From Spongospora subterranea (Eukaryota; Endomyxa; Phytomyxea; Plasmodiophorida; Plasmodiophoridae), in NCBI GenBank assembly GCA_900404475.1, contig OUQQ01000002.1, positions 9,727-73,726 on the forward strand: DNA of 64,000 nucleotides, in the 5' to 3' direction. The notes under the pieces were generated by a model. The model saw nothing but the letters and a program-made list of their open reading frames with translations, had not been told where the DNA came from and made no database searches. Below, one piece after another: positions 35,981 to 47,110 of this stretch; position 1 is the stretch's first letter; every line of letters begins with the position of its first letter. The translations under genes were made by a program, and so were the position numbers.

Positions 35981-38900
35981 TTATGGATCATGTTTGCGGC
36001 GTTGCCGTTGATGAGCCAAAATTCTATCGCCTAAACTCAAGGCAATCCCTTGGGCTTTTGCTCGGATTCGGATGTATCCGGCAATGCTACCGAGTTCCTG
36101 TTTCTCTATACTTATGTTAAGAAGGGCATCTTCTCCAAAAATACTTTTCGCATATAAATTCACTGCTAAAAAATCGCAACCTTGTAGTTCATCCCCGCGA
36201 TCAGTTAAACATTTCATATTAGTCGTCTCGACAATATGCTGAATGTAAGACTCGAGTTCCCTAACATGGAATATTAGACTGAAGCACATTTTACAAAGAG
36301 AGAACGCATGATTACTTGATATCAGTATTGACTGGAACCTTATTCTCCCATTCAAATTCAGACCACATGGTTCTGAAATCAGAATCGGTACAAGTAGCCG
36401 GTGTAATATAATCCATTATGTCCAAGTGGACAGAATTCATTACAACTAGTTGACGCTCTGTCGATCCACTTGCATCATAGACGATGTTTCCAAAAATCAC
36501 ACCGGATTCAGTTGATGACACTTTGATAATGGCTTGAATGGTAATAGATGCAAAAGGAGCAAGTGTATGACCTTGCGGACGCTCAACCTGCAAGAGATTC
36601 AAATATCGGATACGCATATAAACGAAGGAATTTTACAAGCTTTAGGTCCCCACTTGTAGTTAGCTCGATAGACAAGTTTTGAAGGGTCTTGCTTGTCTGG
36701 TTGACGATAAGTATATCAAGCACAATATCATATTGATGGACAGTAACATGAGCTTCGCCATAAACCGGATCACTGTATCCTGTTAGCTGAAATATTCGGT
36801 TCAGCTTGGTAGAAAATTCATCTTCTCCAAGTTCATTGTTCCTGAAAAAAAATGATTTACGTTAATCTAAAAGCAGGACGAGAAACGATTCACGGACCCG
36901 ACAGCTTTCCCAACATCGACATCTTCGTCTTCCAATCCGAACTCCCCAAGTGTAGAACGAGGCTTTAGCTGCCGAACGGCGAGACAGTCGTCCACCTAGT
37001 TCATCTGGATCAAAATCTAGGTAGAAAAAACCGTCGATTCGCTTACTTGAACTTTTGAAAGGACCTTGAGTTTATCCTTTGCAAAAATATCGCCACGCTC
37101 GGAAATCATCTCTACAAACACCTCACGACATTGCCGAAGAAATACTTCCGCATTGGACAAAGGATCAAGAAGTACATTAAGGCACTGTGAAATCCTAACA
37201 CCATCTAAGAACATGGGCACGACAATTCAAAACGCCCCACCTTTCAACAGAGTCCTGGTCTATAGCTTCAATAGTTGAAGAAGAGCCGTAACGTAAAATA
37301 GTCGCCATGACAATCATTGCCGACGATAAAGAGAGATTCACCCGAAGCGACCTATTTTCAAACAGGGACAGCTCCCGCAATGCTATCATGATTGAATTGA
37401 AATAGATCTTAATTGCGAGCACAGTTTTAGTAGTACCTAATTTTGTCAGGGTATTACAAATGACGGTCGCTAGAAAATATTGACCAGACTTGACTAACGA
37501 TTGCAAAGTAACTTGCTCTAAATGTTCAGATATATATAAGCCCCAGGAAAAAAAGTATGCGATATAACTAACCATCGAGTACGGCCAATTCAGGAGCCAG
37601 ACTCGGAGCATCTGCTGAGCTTTGTTGAGCATATGTACCATCAGATAAAATGACAGGACGAGAAGAATGAACAACAGCATCATTTGGCTCGGATTCAGTT
37701 ATCTGGCTCGCAGGAACTGGCAAAAAGTCATTACGCGTTAAGCTAAGGCAACTGGCAAAAGGTTACCATTCTCCTCAAACGGTATGGGAGCCAAAGACGC
37801 CAAAATGGCGGCTTTAGCGCTGGCTAGAATATACTTGAATGATTAGCGATAGGGCCATTAGCGAAAACGTTTAATACCAATCGTTTTTGGCTCCAAGGCA
37901 TATTCCCCCAAAATCCATAAGGCCACGCGAAAAACGTAAGCCTGTTTAATGTCTTGAAAGCACTCGATTAACTTCTCCACAATATTGACCCGTAGCTAAT
38001 ACGCAAGCGTTTAGAGCTGCATAAATATGATGTGAATGAATTTGATTACTTGCTCATATTGCTGAATGATGCCTCTGATAAAATACATAACCTCCAAGGC
38101 GATCTTGATGAAGTCATAAGCAATCACTCAAAGAGACGGCGAGCGTACACTTACATTGCTTTGCTCATTACTAATAAAGTTAAACAGTAAATGAACGACT
38201 GAGTTCGCGACATCAGGAAAAAGCATGGCACATTCATAAACGGCCTCAACTGCAATTGGTTAAATTTGAGTCAAATTCTTTAACAGCAGCGAAAATAAGA
38301 AAGACCAACCAAGCGAAGTCCGATATTGCAATATACAGACGTCGTTCGACGTTTCTGCTGCCATAATCTCCTTTTTCAAGAAGCCAACCAAATCATGGAC
38401 ATTGCGGTTGGAGACAAGACGTATAGCGATATTCAATGTCTTTTTCCTGATGTCAAGGTTTGGAGTGGATAATGTACGAAGAATGTCCATCATCGATTCC
38501 TAAGTAATTAAGAATAAAATGATGCAACATTACGACAAAAAACCCAACCTGGACTAGTTTTTCGTGTTTATTGCGCAGCGAATCCAGTCTATCAAGGATG
38601 ATTAATTTGACATTATGATCGGCTTCAGCTGTGAGTAATTGAGATAAGGTGGTGATGCAAGCCCGAACAGCGGTAGGAGAGGTCGATAAAGAAAGCAAAG
38701 TGCATGCGCCTTCATATGCAACAGTATTTGATTCCGAGTTCAGTAGTGAATAGACACAACGGATGTATTTGGACTTGCACGCTGGATCCATACGGCAAAC
38801 CTAGGTTAACATTGAAACAATATAATATTTACATGTTGATTGAAAACAGACCTTTCGAACTAACTCCAACACTACCATTTGAAAGCTTTCTCCATAAGTC

Positions 38901-39713
38901 GGAATTTGGACAAGGACATTGTCCAAATAAGAAACTGCCCTGTTGATATCGCAATGAAACAACATGAGGAAAGCATTTCGCNNNNNNNNNNGCATTTCGC
39001 TTTGCTTGAAGATTTGGCTCCGATAACAATAGATTTGCCATCATTTCGGGTGCATCAGGAATAAGATCGGGAAATGACTAAAGCCACAGTCAAGCACACA
39101 TTACCAACTTTAACCAACATTGGACCTGGTATATCTCAAAAACAGCAAGGACAGCATTTTTCCGAACGTACGAATGACGATGTTGCAGATTTCCTGTGAC
39201 GACAGGAATTAAAGACTCCAGGATTTCCTGATGTTTGATTTTGCACAGCAGCCGGAGTGTGGAGCCTCGAATGTACTCATTAGGGCTTTCCAAATCCTTT
39301 CGAATATAATTGCTGTGAAAAAATTACAAACTGCTGCTTCGATACGTAAGTAACTAGATACCAGACTAGAATCATTTCCGGAAGAAGGGCACCGTTAGCA
39401 TCGGTCATATCGCAGGACTCCCAAAATATAAGCAGAATCTTCTTCAGACTTTCATCGTCGCATTGCAGGCATGATTTGATGACGGGCATGAGCATATTTC
39501 GTTGAGATTCACCATTTAGAGTAAGAAGTATGACCTAAGTGAATACGTGACCGGTCGCAATGTCATTTTGTTTTATCATACCTGTTTAAGGGCGGCTTTT
39601 TTATCTTCAATACTTGCACTATCCAGTTTCGAACGAATGTCATTGATTTTTGTCGGTGCAACCTCGTCGCTGTGAATCAATACAGTACAATATGTATCAA
39701 CGGCACTTGCCAT
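35981..39713 (-). CDS. COPB1: Coatomer subunit beta (COPI)
   Basis: A long multi-exon gene starting at the ATG at 39713 ([20 protein letters not shown]). HEAT-type repeats follow: [20 protein letters not shown], then [67 protein letters not shown] and [20 protein letters not shown]. The C-terminal appendage includes SMTIQ-like [30 protein letters not shown], and ends [20 protein letters not shown], the beta-COP end. Beta-COP is part of the COPI F-subcomplex that coats Golgi-to-ER vesicles. Introns are around 50-60 bp. A 10-N gap (38982-38991) flanked by a 9-bp repeat sits in one exon and breaks the frame artificially. The exon edges between 36.6 and 38.3 kb are not all resolved. Confidence 0.9.
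38973..39000. other. 10-N gap with 9-bp duplicated flanks
   Basis: gcatttcgc occurs on both sides of the N run 38982-38991. Read as one copy without N, the beta-coatomer frame ([16 protein letters not shown]) closes exactly, so the gap is a scaffold join rather than missing sequence. Confidence 0.85.
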
Positions 39714-40322
39714 CGCTATGGCTCAATCTACAAATACGTTAGAATATTTTCAATCTAACAAAGTGATACAGGCTCGAAGTGATCGTCAATACAAACTCGA
39801 ACCTTGGATATCGTAAATATCAAAACAGCAATGTGACCTGTCTCCGGAGCTTTACTTTACTTTCACAGGCAATAGGCCTACCCAAGCCAGGCTTGACGAA
39901 TTTATCGATGCCTTTTGCTGTTTTCCCACTCGAGAAGCCCTTGTCTCTTATTGGAGTTTGGTGTACACTCGGCACATTGTAGGGTACACTGCGTACCGTA
40001 GCTGGTGGCTACACTTTACTGTGGAAATGTAATCGCGCACTGGGTTGCGCGCGGCTAAACTCTTCCTCGAAAGCAAAGGCTGTTCAAATGCAGACACGAT
40101 GAAGGGACCCTGGAAAGATACACGAAAACGGGTAGATAAAATTATAGTGTTTTTTGAGTTTTGTTTCGTAAAGAGCCAAAAAATTTTTTATTACGAGTGA
40201 ATCGATCTGACATAGCCGCTACACCCGGCTCTATTTCGAAAGCGCATGTTTGCACACGGCGTTGCGTTGATTGCACTGACAAACAAATATCCAATTATTT
40301 GCATCTTAACCATTTATCTAAG
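39714..40322. other. Spacer, nothing supported
   Basis: Includes the COPB1 upstream region. At 39985-40020 the words gcgtaccgtag and ggtggctacact resemble words in the 11.4 kb spacer. I see no gene. Confidence 0.35.
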
Positions 40323-41539
40323 TTATAATGTGTAAAGGCAAACGGTTCCCACTAACTCTTCAGATTCCGCCATTGATTTGAAAGTTGTTTGATTGAGGAC
40401 CTGCTGAACACGCTGTCGATAGGCATGTGGATTCATTTTCCCGATGCTTTTGACCAGATTGGAAGTACGATACCGATGACACTCGCAATAACTGTTTTGC
40501 CGTTCGGTAAAAACGTCACAAGTCAAAGAGATAAAATTATTGACCGAATATTTATAGTATCTAAAATGTGGTCTGTGGACAAAGAATTAAAACAAATGAA
40601 TTCGACATGATGAAGCAGCAAGAATTGGTTGTTAAATTCAAAAATCCTTAGGGGCTGTTTCACCCTATTTTATTGACCAATCCATGCTCATCAATAAAGT
40701 GATTTTTTTACCTCTATAATCGGATCATTTGTCCATGGATTGGCAAGATTTATCCGTCGGATGAACCTGCCATAACACTTAGTATCGGGATTGTTTCAGA
40801 TGCTCAAAGACCAGCTTTGACTTTATTGTTGAGCTCATAAAAGAGAACTGGGAACGTGTGAATCTTGCTCTTGGATTCAATACACATTTCGGAATATTTC
40901 ACACATTCATTATCGATGGTTGATCTGCAACCATTCGGGATCTTGTTTGGGCAAATTGATTACTTGTGGGCCAACACAATTGACCAGTACATTCTGATCA
41001 ATATATCTCCATGCAGACGACTTGCTCATTCCAAATGTTTTGGCAGAATCAACGAACGATGATGAATGTGTGAAATAATGCCTTGCCACTGCTGCACGCC
41101 ACTCGATGTCCAAATGTGTATTGAATCCAAGAGCAAGATTCACAGGCTCCTAGTTCTCTTTTATGAGCTCAACAATAAAGTCAAGGCTGGTCTTTGAGCA
41201 TCTGAAACAATCCCGATACCAAGCGTTATGGCAGGCTTCATCACCGGAAGCCGAACCAAATTGGCTTTGCCTGATCTTAAATCGCTTGGAACGAAGCGCT
41301 CTTGAGGAACGCCCGTCAGCACAAAACTGAAATTTATACTCCTGTACCGAGGCTTGCAACACAACAATCGCGTATTGGACAGCAGAATTTATGGACGCCA
41401 TCACGACGGAAAAATCTTGCCGATTCATGGACAAATGATCCAAGAGGGTAACTTGGCCAACACGTTGCTGGTGAGATGTGTGTGTACCCGTGTGACGATG
41501 GGGCACCAGACAGTTTGGAACCGTCGCAGGTACACACAA
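40323..41539 (-). pseudogene. PIF/Harbinger-like transposase remnant
   Basis: From 41539 the minus strand reads an N-terminal region that includes CHNAWYRDCFRCSKTSLDFI and VELIKEN, then an in-frame TAG at about 41153. The same frame then continues: LALGFNTHLDIEWRAAVARH, then SAKTFGMSKSSAWRYIDQN, a helix-turn-helix pattern typical of PIF/Harbinger and related DDE transposases. A further piece at 40526-40323 (GKMNPHAYRQRVQQVLNQTT) may be the C-terminal end. The catalytic DDE part is missing or unrecognisable. The stop codon and the foldback copy inside it mark it as inactive. Assignment to the superfamily is by pattern only; other DDE families are possible. Confidence 0.5.
40779..41223. repeat. 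Inverted repeat within the transposase remnant
   Basis: 40779-40925 (plus) matches the complement of about 41040-41223 at high identity with one gap of about 25 bp; both contain tcaaagaccagc or its complement. The right arm is the transposase reading frame, and the left arm is a backward copy of the same frame. At the position where the right arm has TAG, the left arm has TGG. Confidence 0.7.
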
Positions 41540-41931
41540 TATTGTAGGTGGGGAAGGGTTTGGGTTGTGCTGGGTTGTAACTCCGTGGAAAAATGTGCAA
41601 CCTGCAACCCCGTTCTCCGTTTTGTATTGAAATCACGTGAACGGTATTTTTGCTAGATCCAACATCTACTGCTGCGTTTTGTCAAGTGTCCTACCTCACA
41701 ATTGCAAAACTACCAATGCATATACAGTAGTTTTCGACTGTCCCAACGAATATCGCAAAGCAGCTGGATGCTACAAATTGAGACTGTCAGTAAAATCGCC
41801 GGTATCGTATAGGTAACAATACTCTAGCGGTGATGGAGTGAATCATGTACAGGGTGGGATTGACATGGCGCTACATAATCCATACATATTGCGGCGACTG
41901 AAGGTCCATAACGACAGCAACCTCATATTCT
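41540..41931. other. Spacer, nothing supported
   Basis: Overlapping frames in three phases between 41354 and 41656 have no family signal. It probably contains the transposon edge and the upstream region of the next gene. Confidence 0.3.
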
Positions 41932-42943
41932 ATGATGGAAGGTCAATCGCCAAATCCACTTGAAATCTCGAACTCCAACGCACCGATTCCTGATCAGGCG
42001 CTGCAACAATTAGAAGCCCAGAAAGTGGCAATCTGTGCTATAACCGAGCATGTTTCAGAGTTGGCGGCGAGAATGGAGAAATTTTTAACCACTTACGATG
42101 ATCGCCTGCAACAGCTAGTGCTTCGCGTTGAACGTATTGAAAAGCGGGAAACAGCAGAAAACCACGTGAACGGAGCCAGTAAAAGGACCAGAAAAGATGA
42201 ACCAATTCTGCTTATTCCAGAAAGAGATATCAGTTTCATTCACTTCCAGTTGGCAAGTCCTGTAAAAGACGCAATTCATGAGTTAGGGAGGCGAGCCTTG
42301 GTCGACCATTCCGCCGCAATGAGGTTCTTGAGGGTTGGATCAGATAAATACGTAGGTTTCAAATCAAACTTGCGCAAATCAATGTGAAAATTCATGACTA
42401 GGTTGCCACAGCTGCTCTGCATTCAAACGAATTACAAGTGATAAGGGATATGGTAAATTGGTCTTTTCTTCCAGCTCAAGTTGTTGAGATCATTGAAATG
42501 CGGTTCGTGAAAACTGTTGCTAAGAAAGTATGATGGTAATCATTGAGTCAATGAAAGAAGTTGATCTGGAAATGTAGGTGGAACACACGAAACGGAAGGT
42601 TCGCCAGTGTTCTGCATCAGCATTAGTGGAGGTCGCCAAATTTAGCAAAACTGAAGCGCCATTTATTCACGATCTCTTCGATTTACTTAAGTCTACTGTG
42701 CAGATTCCTAAACGTGACGGATTATGTAATTCGCTCGCTTCTTCGTCGGTTCTATCACCAAATACATCTATGTCATCGTCGGAGAGTTTATTTCTTAAAG
42801 ATGGGAATTTTGCAGGAAGTGATTCAGAACCTTGCAGGCCATATAGTTTGGTAAATGTTGATATTTCGATGTTATCGAAATGCCAGGATTCAAGTCTCAA
42901 ACACGAAGCCCATGATTTCTCCAAGATCGCCTCAACATTTTAA
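41932..42943 (+). CDS. Hypothetical coiled-coil protein
   Basis: Three exons (41932-42351, 42402-42527, 42578-42943) join in phase to 303 residues. A short coiled coil lies near residues 25-75 (QALQQLEAQKVAICAITEHV, LAARMEKFLTTYDDRLQQLV). A helical middle (NELQVIRDMVNWSFLPAQVV) follows, and the Ser-rich C-terminus is probably disordered. No membrane segment and no family that I recognise. Both introns are 50 bp with phase 0 junctions, which makes the model firm even though the function is unknown. Confidence 0.65.
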
Positions 42944-43015
42944 TGATTTATGAAATGTCTCCCTATAAAAACGATCCACTTACTGTACTTCAATTCTCTT
43001 GATTTGTTGCTTGGG

Positions 43016-43622
43016 TCAGCTTTGGTATTTTTTAGATGCAAGGGGACAACCATATATTGACGTAATGAGAAGCTGTATTTTGCTGTCCTGAGGGAACGAC
43101 GCTCGCAGCACGACAATATCATGACCTGGTTGCGAGAGTTCTCTGATGATATTCAACTTCCAATATATCGCCAGGGACTCTTCTGTTGAACTTATCCAGT
43201 CAGGAACATCCGCTTTGAGAGTCATCTCTTTATCTGATATTCTCCACTTCAAACGGAAAACCCATGAGGAAAACATCGCCAGTCGCAGGTGGTACCGATT
43301 GGCGAAAACCAAAGTGAGTCGTCGAAATGCCGTTAAATTCGGATGCAGTCCGGTAAACGGTGCGCTTATAATTTTTTCTAATGATCCAAGGCAATCATGT
43401 TTGTACATTGTTCTCGCCGAAGGCAAAATCAGAATTTGTGTATCAAAGGGTTGACGGTCCAACAGTGCTTCAAAAATGGGCTGTAATGATTGTGACGTGA
43501 GCTAACCGCCGGAACGTGTGTTTCGTTCAAAGCATTTCAGACTAGTCTCAGCCCAGTTCGCCAGTAACCATTCATCATCTTTTTTCTGCCCTGAAAACGG
43601 TATTTACCAGCCATTTGGACAT
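43016..43622 (-). CDS. Hypothetical protein
   Basis: A short first exon (MSKWL, ATG at 43622) splices to a long open segment beginning LTSQSLQPIFEALLDRQPFD and ending at 43016. The product is about 170 residues of mixed helix and strand, basic, with RLTLVFANRYHLRLAMFSSW and HDIVVLRASFPQDSKIQLLI. No domain is recognised. The first exon is inferred from the GTAAAT donor and GGTTAG acceptor; without it there is an ATG at 43462. Confidence 0.45.
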
Positions 43623-43848
43623 AACCTCCTCAACATCATTTGGCCGATCCAATCACAGATCAAAACTCTAATAAGTGTTTTCATGTCGTAACAACGACAT
43701 TTTGTGGGTTGCCAAGAATCACTGAAGCCCTATCATCAGTGTCGACCAGTGAGTCTTAGAAAAGTTTTGAAGGCGATTTCGTTGATCCCATATTGACGTT
43801 TTCACACTTTAAAACATTCAATGCCTCACACCCGAAAAAAAAAGGCAT

Positions 43849-44070
43849 TCAACGGCACATCCGCTTTATGGACTTGATAGTGGTCCACACAGAACAAGAC
43901 ATATCAAGTTTATTCACAATTAGATTTACACGCCGCCAAATCAGGGCTGTTTTCTGAGTGGCACCCAGTAGACTTGTTTTGTTATCACTCATTGGGGTCG
44001 GATTAGGACGTAAAAAACGGTTGGCACAGACCAGATTCATCGGACTTTGATGGGCCGAACTGTTCATCAC
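43849..44070 (-). CDS. Small basic hypothetical protein
   Basis: An open frame of 73 residues (MMNSSAHQSPMNLVCANRFL), head-to-head with the small HSP gene about 80 bp away. It has a helical, basic C-terminal half. It has no recognisable family, and at this length chance is possible. Confidence 0.33.
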   Translation of the reverse strand: MMNSSAHQSPMNLVCANRFLRPNPTPMSDNKTSLLGATQKTALIWRRVNLIVNKLDMSCSVWTTIKSIKRMCR

Positions 44071-44152
44071 TGATTATTGATTATCCGTTTGTTCATTCTT
44101 CAATTTAACACTTTGCGGGCTGCATTGTCGATTAACAGATCATCGAGTAGAA

Positions 44153-44801
44153 ATGCTAGGACGTCAGTCTTTTGATAGACAGTTTTCAGATCTTCGACGT
44201 CGGCTAAATGAATTCACAAACATGTTTGACACACTGGGAGATCCGTTTTCTCATGATCCATTTCAGAGCTCAAGATCTATCGACATGACCACGCCTATTC
44301 TGCCATTATTATCGACGTTGTCACCTGGATCGACGGCGTTGTCGACCCCATCGACTGTAGGGGGATCGAATTGGCTTTCTCCATGGACCGCTACGACCAG
44401 CGACCTTAACGCGCCTATCGTGGTAGGTGATAATTCTCGTAAATCAACTATCGTGGTAAAAGTCGGCTGTGTCCTAGGACCTTCCACTTGACGTGACGGA
44501 GACAGATAAAGAAATGATCCTAAATGCTGATGTTCCCGGAATGGACAAGTCGAACTTTAATATAAGAATATCGGGCGATGTTTTGGAAATAGAATGTCAT
44601 CGCGAAGAAGAAAAAACTCGCGACGAGGCCACGAACCGTATTCGCGAGCGTCGTTATGGTCGCGCTATTCGCTCGATGCGCCTTCCAGACAACATTGATA
44701 TGCAGAATATATCTTCGCAATATGTCGATGGGGTGCTATCTCTGCGTCTACCGAAGTTGAAACCCGAGCCAAGCAACGTGAAGAGAATCGAAATTCAGTA
44801 A
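44153..44801 (+). CDS. Small heat-shock protein (Hsp20 / alpha-crystallin family)
   Basis: Two exons (44153-44422, 44478-44801; 55-bp intron, phase 0) give 197 residues. A Ser/Thr/Pro-rich N-terminal arm of about 95 residues is followed by the alpha-crystallin domain: VDLPLDVTETDKEMILNADV, PGMDKSNFNIRISGDVLEIE, CHREEEKTRDEATN, and ERRYGRAIRSMRLPDNID. The family's A-x-x-x-n-G-V-L-x-(I/V/L)-x-(I/V/L)-P signature is present as QYVDGVLSLRLPKL. The C-terminus holds VKRIEIQ, an I-x-I-type motif used in oligomer assembly. It is an ATP-independent holdase chaperone, probably cytosolic, since no targeting sequence is seen. Confidence 0.9.
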
Positions 44802-45880
44802 CTGGATGCTTGCCGGGCAGGAAATGCAATGAACTGGCATATCTCGATCACAACGAAAACGTTAATACATATCAAGCGTTAATAGACTGGTCGCTTTCGA
44901 GGAATACAGTTTCCCAGAATTATATTCGCATTTGGCCAGTAATTAAACAAGGGATAGCTATATTTTAGTGTGTACACACTCAGAGGCCACGCACAATTAC
45001 ACACTCAAATCTGAAATCGCTACTGCATATATGAGTACGAATCCGGAGAGCCACCGTGGAAAGTACACACTCAAAACGGAGCTTTCTGTTGTCACGTTTT
45101 TGTCAAAGGCGGCGTGCTCTTCTACGATGACAAAACTTCACTGGCATGCGAGATTTGATCACACTATCAGAAACGTGTTTGAATAACTCATAATGAACGT
45201 CTCCATTCGGCCATTCGGGTGTAGACTGATAGTTATAGCCTTCATCAGGTGCCTCTGGAGAAAGGCTGGGGGCGGCGCGTAAGCGCAAGAATCCCTCATG
45301 CGTGTCGACGAAGTGGAATGCCGCACTGGCCGCTGCAGCACGTACCGCAAGGTACAAACGGATGCCGTTGTTCGTAAAAGTTTCCGGTTCTAGAAACTCT
45401 GCTTCAAAACTTCGGGATCACTGGAACTTTGCTGCGTTGGTGTTTCGCCAGATCGCCGACACAGAGAATGCATGAGAGACCTGTCTGCCTCGCCCATGTA
45501 CTGGTATTCAGCTAAAGCCAAAAATACGGGCTTTAGAAAACGCTTGGAGGCTGAAATGGGCGAAGATGTCCCAAACAGGCAACGTCTGCAGTGACGAAGA
45601 GGACCAATTTGGCGATGAACATGATAATGCAGCGGCAGATATGCCACCCGAATTTTCAACCCAGGAACGCACCGACAACCGATTGACGACATCCAGCCAT
45701 GTTACGACTACGGACAAGATTTATCTCGCTACATACAGTAGCAGATAAAGTAACATGGCCCCGGTCTTTGATAATGATTAGAGAGAGACAGACAACTGAC
45801 TGGGACGGACTTGAACATTTGTTACCCCAAATTGAGTCTAAATTGTATCAGGCCCGCATTTGCTGTCGTTATTATCAACA
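44802..45880. other. Unresolved region with coding-like segments
   Basis: The word tacacactca occurs three times at 44970-45072. From 45692 down to 45103 the minus strand has two consecutive open segments, one with EYQYMGEADRSLMHSLCRRS and the other with ALAVRAAA-like sequence then EAPDEGYNYQSTPEWPNGDV, separated by a frame change with no usable intron. The plus strand also has an open segment (45566-45748) with an acidic DEEDQFGDEHDN. One real gene probably lies here, but I cannot decide the strand or exon structure. Confidence 0.35.
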
Positions 45881-46990
45881 ATGTCTTCATGTGATGTTTG
45901 CATCGGTATTGATGGAGGCGGCAGCACCACTAAATTATCAGTGATCAAGGTCAGCGACAAAACTTTTATATTTGAAACCACAGGAGCTGCGTCGAACTGG
46001 AACTCTGTCGGGGAAGACCTTGCTCGTCAAGCTATCAATGACGTGATTACTGCTGCCATTGCTGGTATTGGTGAGAAGTATACTGTGGTTGCGGTGGCAG
46101 CGGGAATTAGCGGGGTCCATAGTAAAGAAGACGCAGAAATGGTGAAATGTTGGATTAGCACTCACTTTCCAAAAGCAACTATTGAGGTTGAGCAACATTT
46201 TAGCCAACCGTTGGGGACTTATACGTGAATCTAGGTATTCAACGACGTTGTAGCCGCTATTACATCTGGAACCGACGGAGAACTCGTAATGGCTTCGCGG
46301 GACTCGTATTTCATTGTCTTATGATTTTTTTTGTGACCAGTCAGGATTCGCTTTGATAGCCGGGACTGGATCGAACTGGTATCGAATGGCCTTGACATTC
46401 CCGTTTTACGCTCTAATCCGCTGTTCAGCATGGCCGTAGATGGAAGACATCAAGAAAGTGCTGGAGGCTGGGGGCCCCTGTTAGGAAATTATGGCTCTGG
46501 ACATGCGATTGGAACAGAAGCTCTTGTGGCAGGATGTCGCGCTATAGATGGCAGAGGGCCTGACACCCAGTTGATCGCTATGATAGAAACTGCGTTAAAC
46601 TGGACACCTGGGACATTTCAAAAAGAAATCATTCCTTGGATGTATAAAGACGGCAATAGGGAATGGCGAGAAATTGCTGCTTTGGCCCCATTAGTGTTTG
46701 AAGCCAGGGAGAATGGTGATTCTGTTGCCCGAATGATAATCGACAAACAAGTTCAATCAATGGCGACAACTGTCCAAACTGTGGCAAGAAAAATGGGATG
46801 GCTAGGAGGTCCGCCTCGGTCTCTGGTTTTAGTCGGGTCCCTGTGGAAGCAGGAAATCATGCGGAACCTGTTCGAAGCTCAACTAGAGATACTCGAGGTT
46901 CCTCACATATCCATCATTCCAAAGCTAAGCCCAGCGCAGGGCGTCACGTTATTCGCCAGACGTACTTATTTAGATGCAAAACATTTATGA
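45881..46990 (+). CDS. NAGK: N-acetyl-D-glucosamine kinase (NAGK/BadF family)
   Basis: Four exons (45881-46186, 46235-46285, 46341-46378, 46429-46990) give 318 residues, in the family's usual range. The first phosphate-binding loop is CIGIDGGGSTTKLSVIK; then VFNDVVAAITSGTDGEL (adenosine-domain Asp), ALIAGTGSNCMAVDGR, and GGWGPLLGNYGSGHAIGTEA, the block that distinguishes NAGK from hexokinases. The C-terminal half includes RSLVLVGSLWKQEIMRNLF and a final PKLSPAQGVTLFARR. NAGK phosphorylates GlcNAc from chitin or glycan turnover to GlcNAc-6-P for UDP-GlcNAc salvage in the cytosol. The three introns are 38-62 bp, and all junctions keep frame if the acceptor GACCAG at 46340 is used. Confidence 0.88.
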
Positions 46991-47110
46991 ACGTGCACAA
47001 ATCGATGATTCATTAAATAGATTGTCCCAGCAAATTAAATAAATCAAATTAGGCGGATGTATGGGTTCAACTAAATAGCTTTGATACAAATATACAATAA
47101 ACGCCGGTGT

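Noticed and set aside
41334..41656. 100-codon frames on both strands
   Set aside because: They fall in the transposon remnant and disagree with the frame carrying the transposase-like motif.
44968..45072. CRISPR-like or satellite repeat (tacacactca three times)
   Set aside because: Only three 10-bp words at irregular spacing in eukaryotic sequence.
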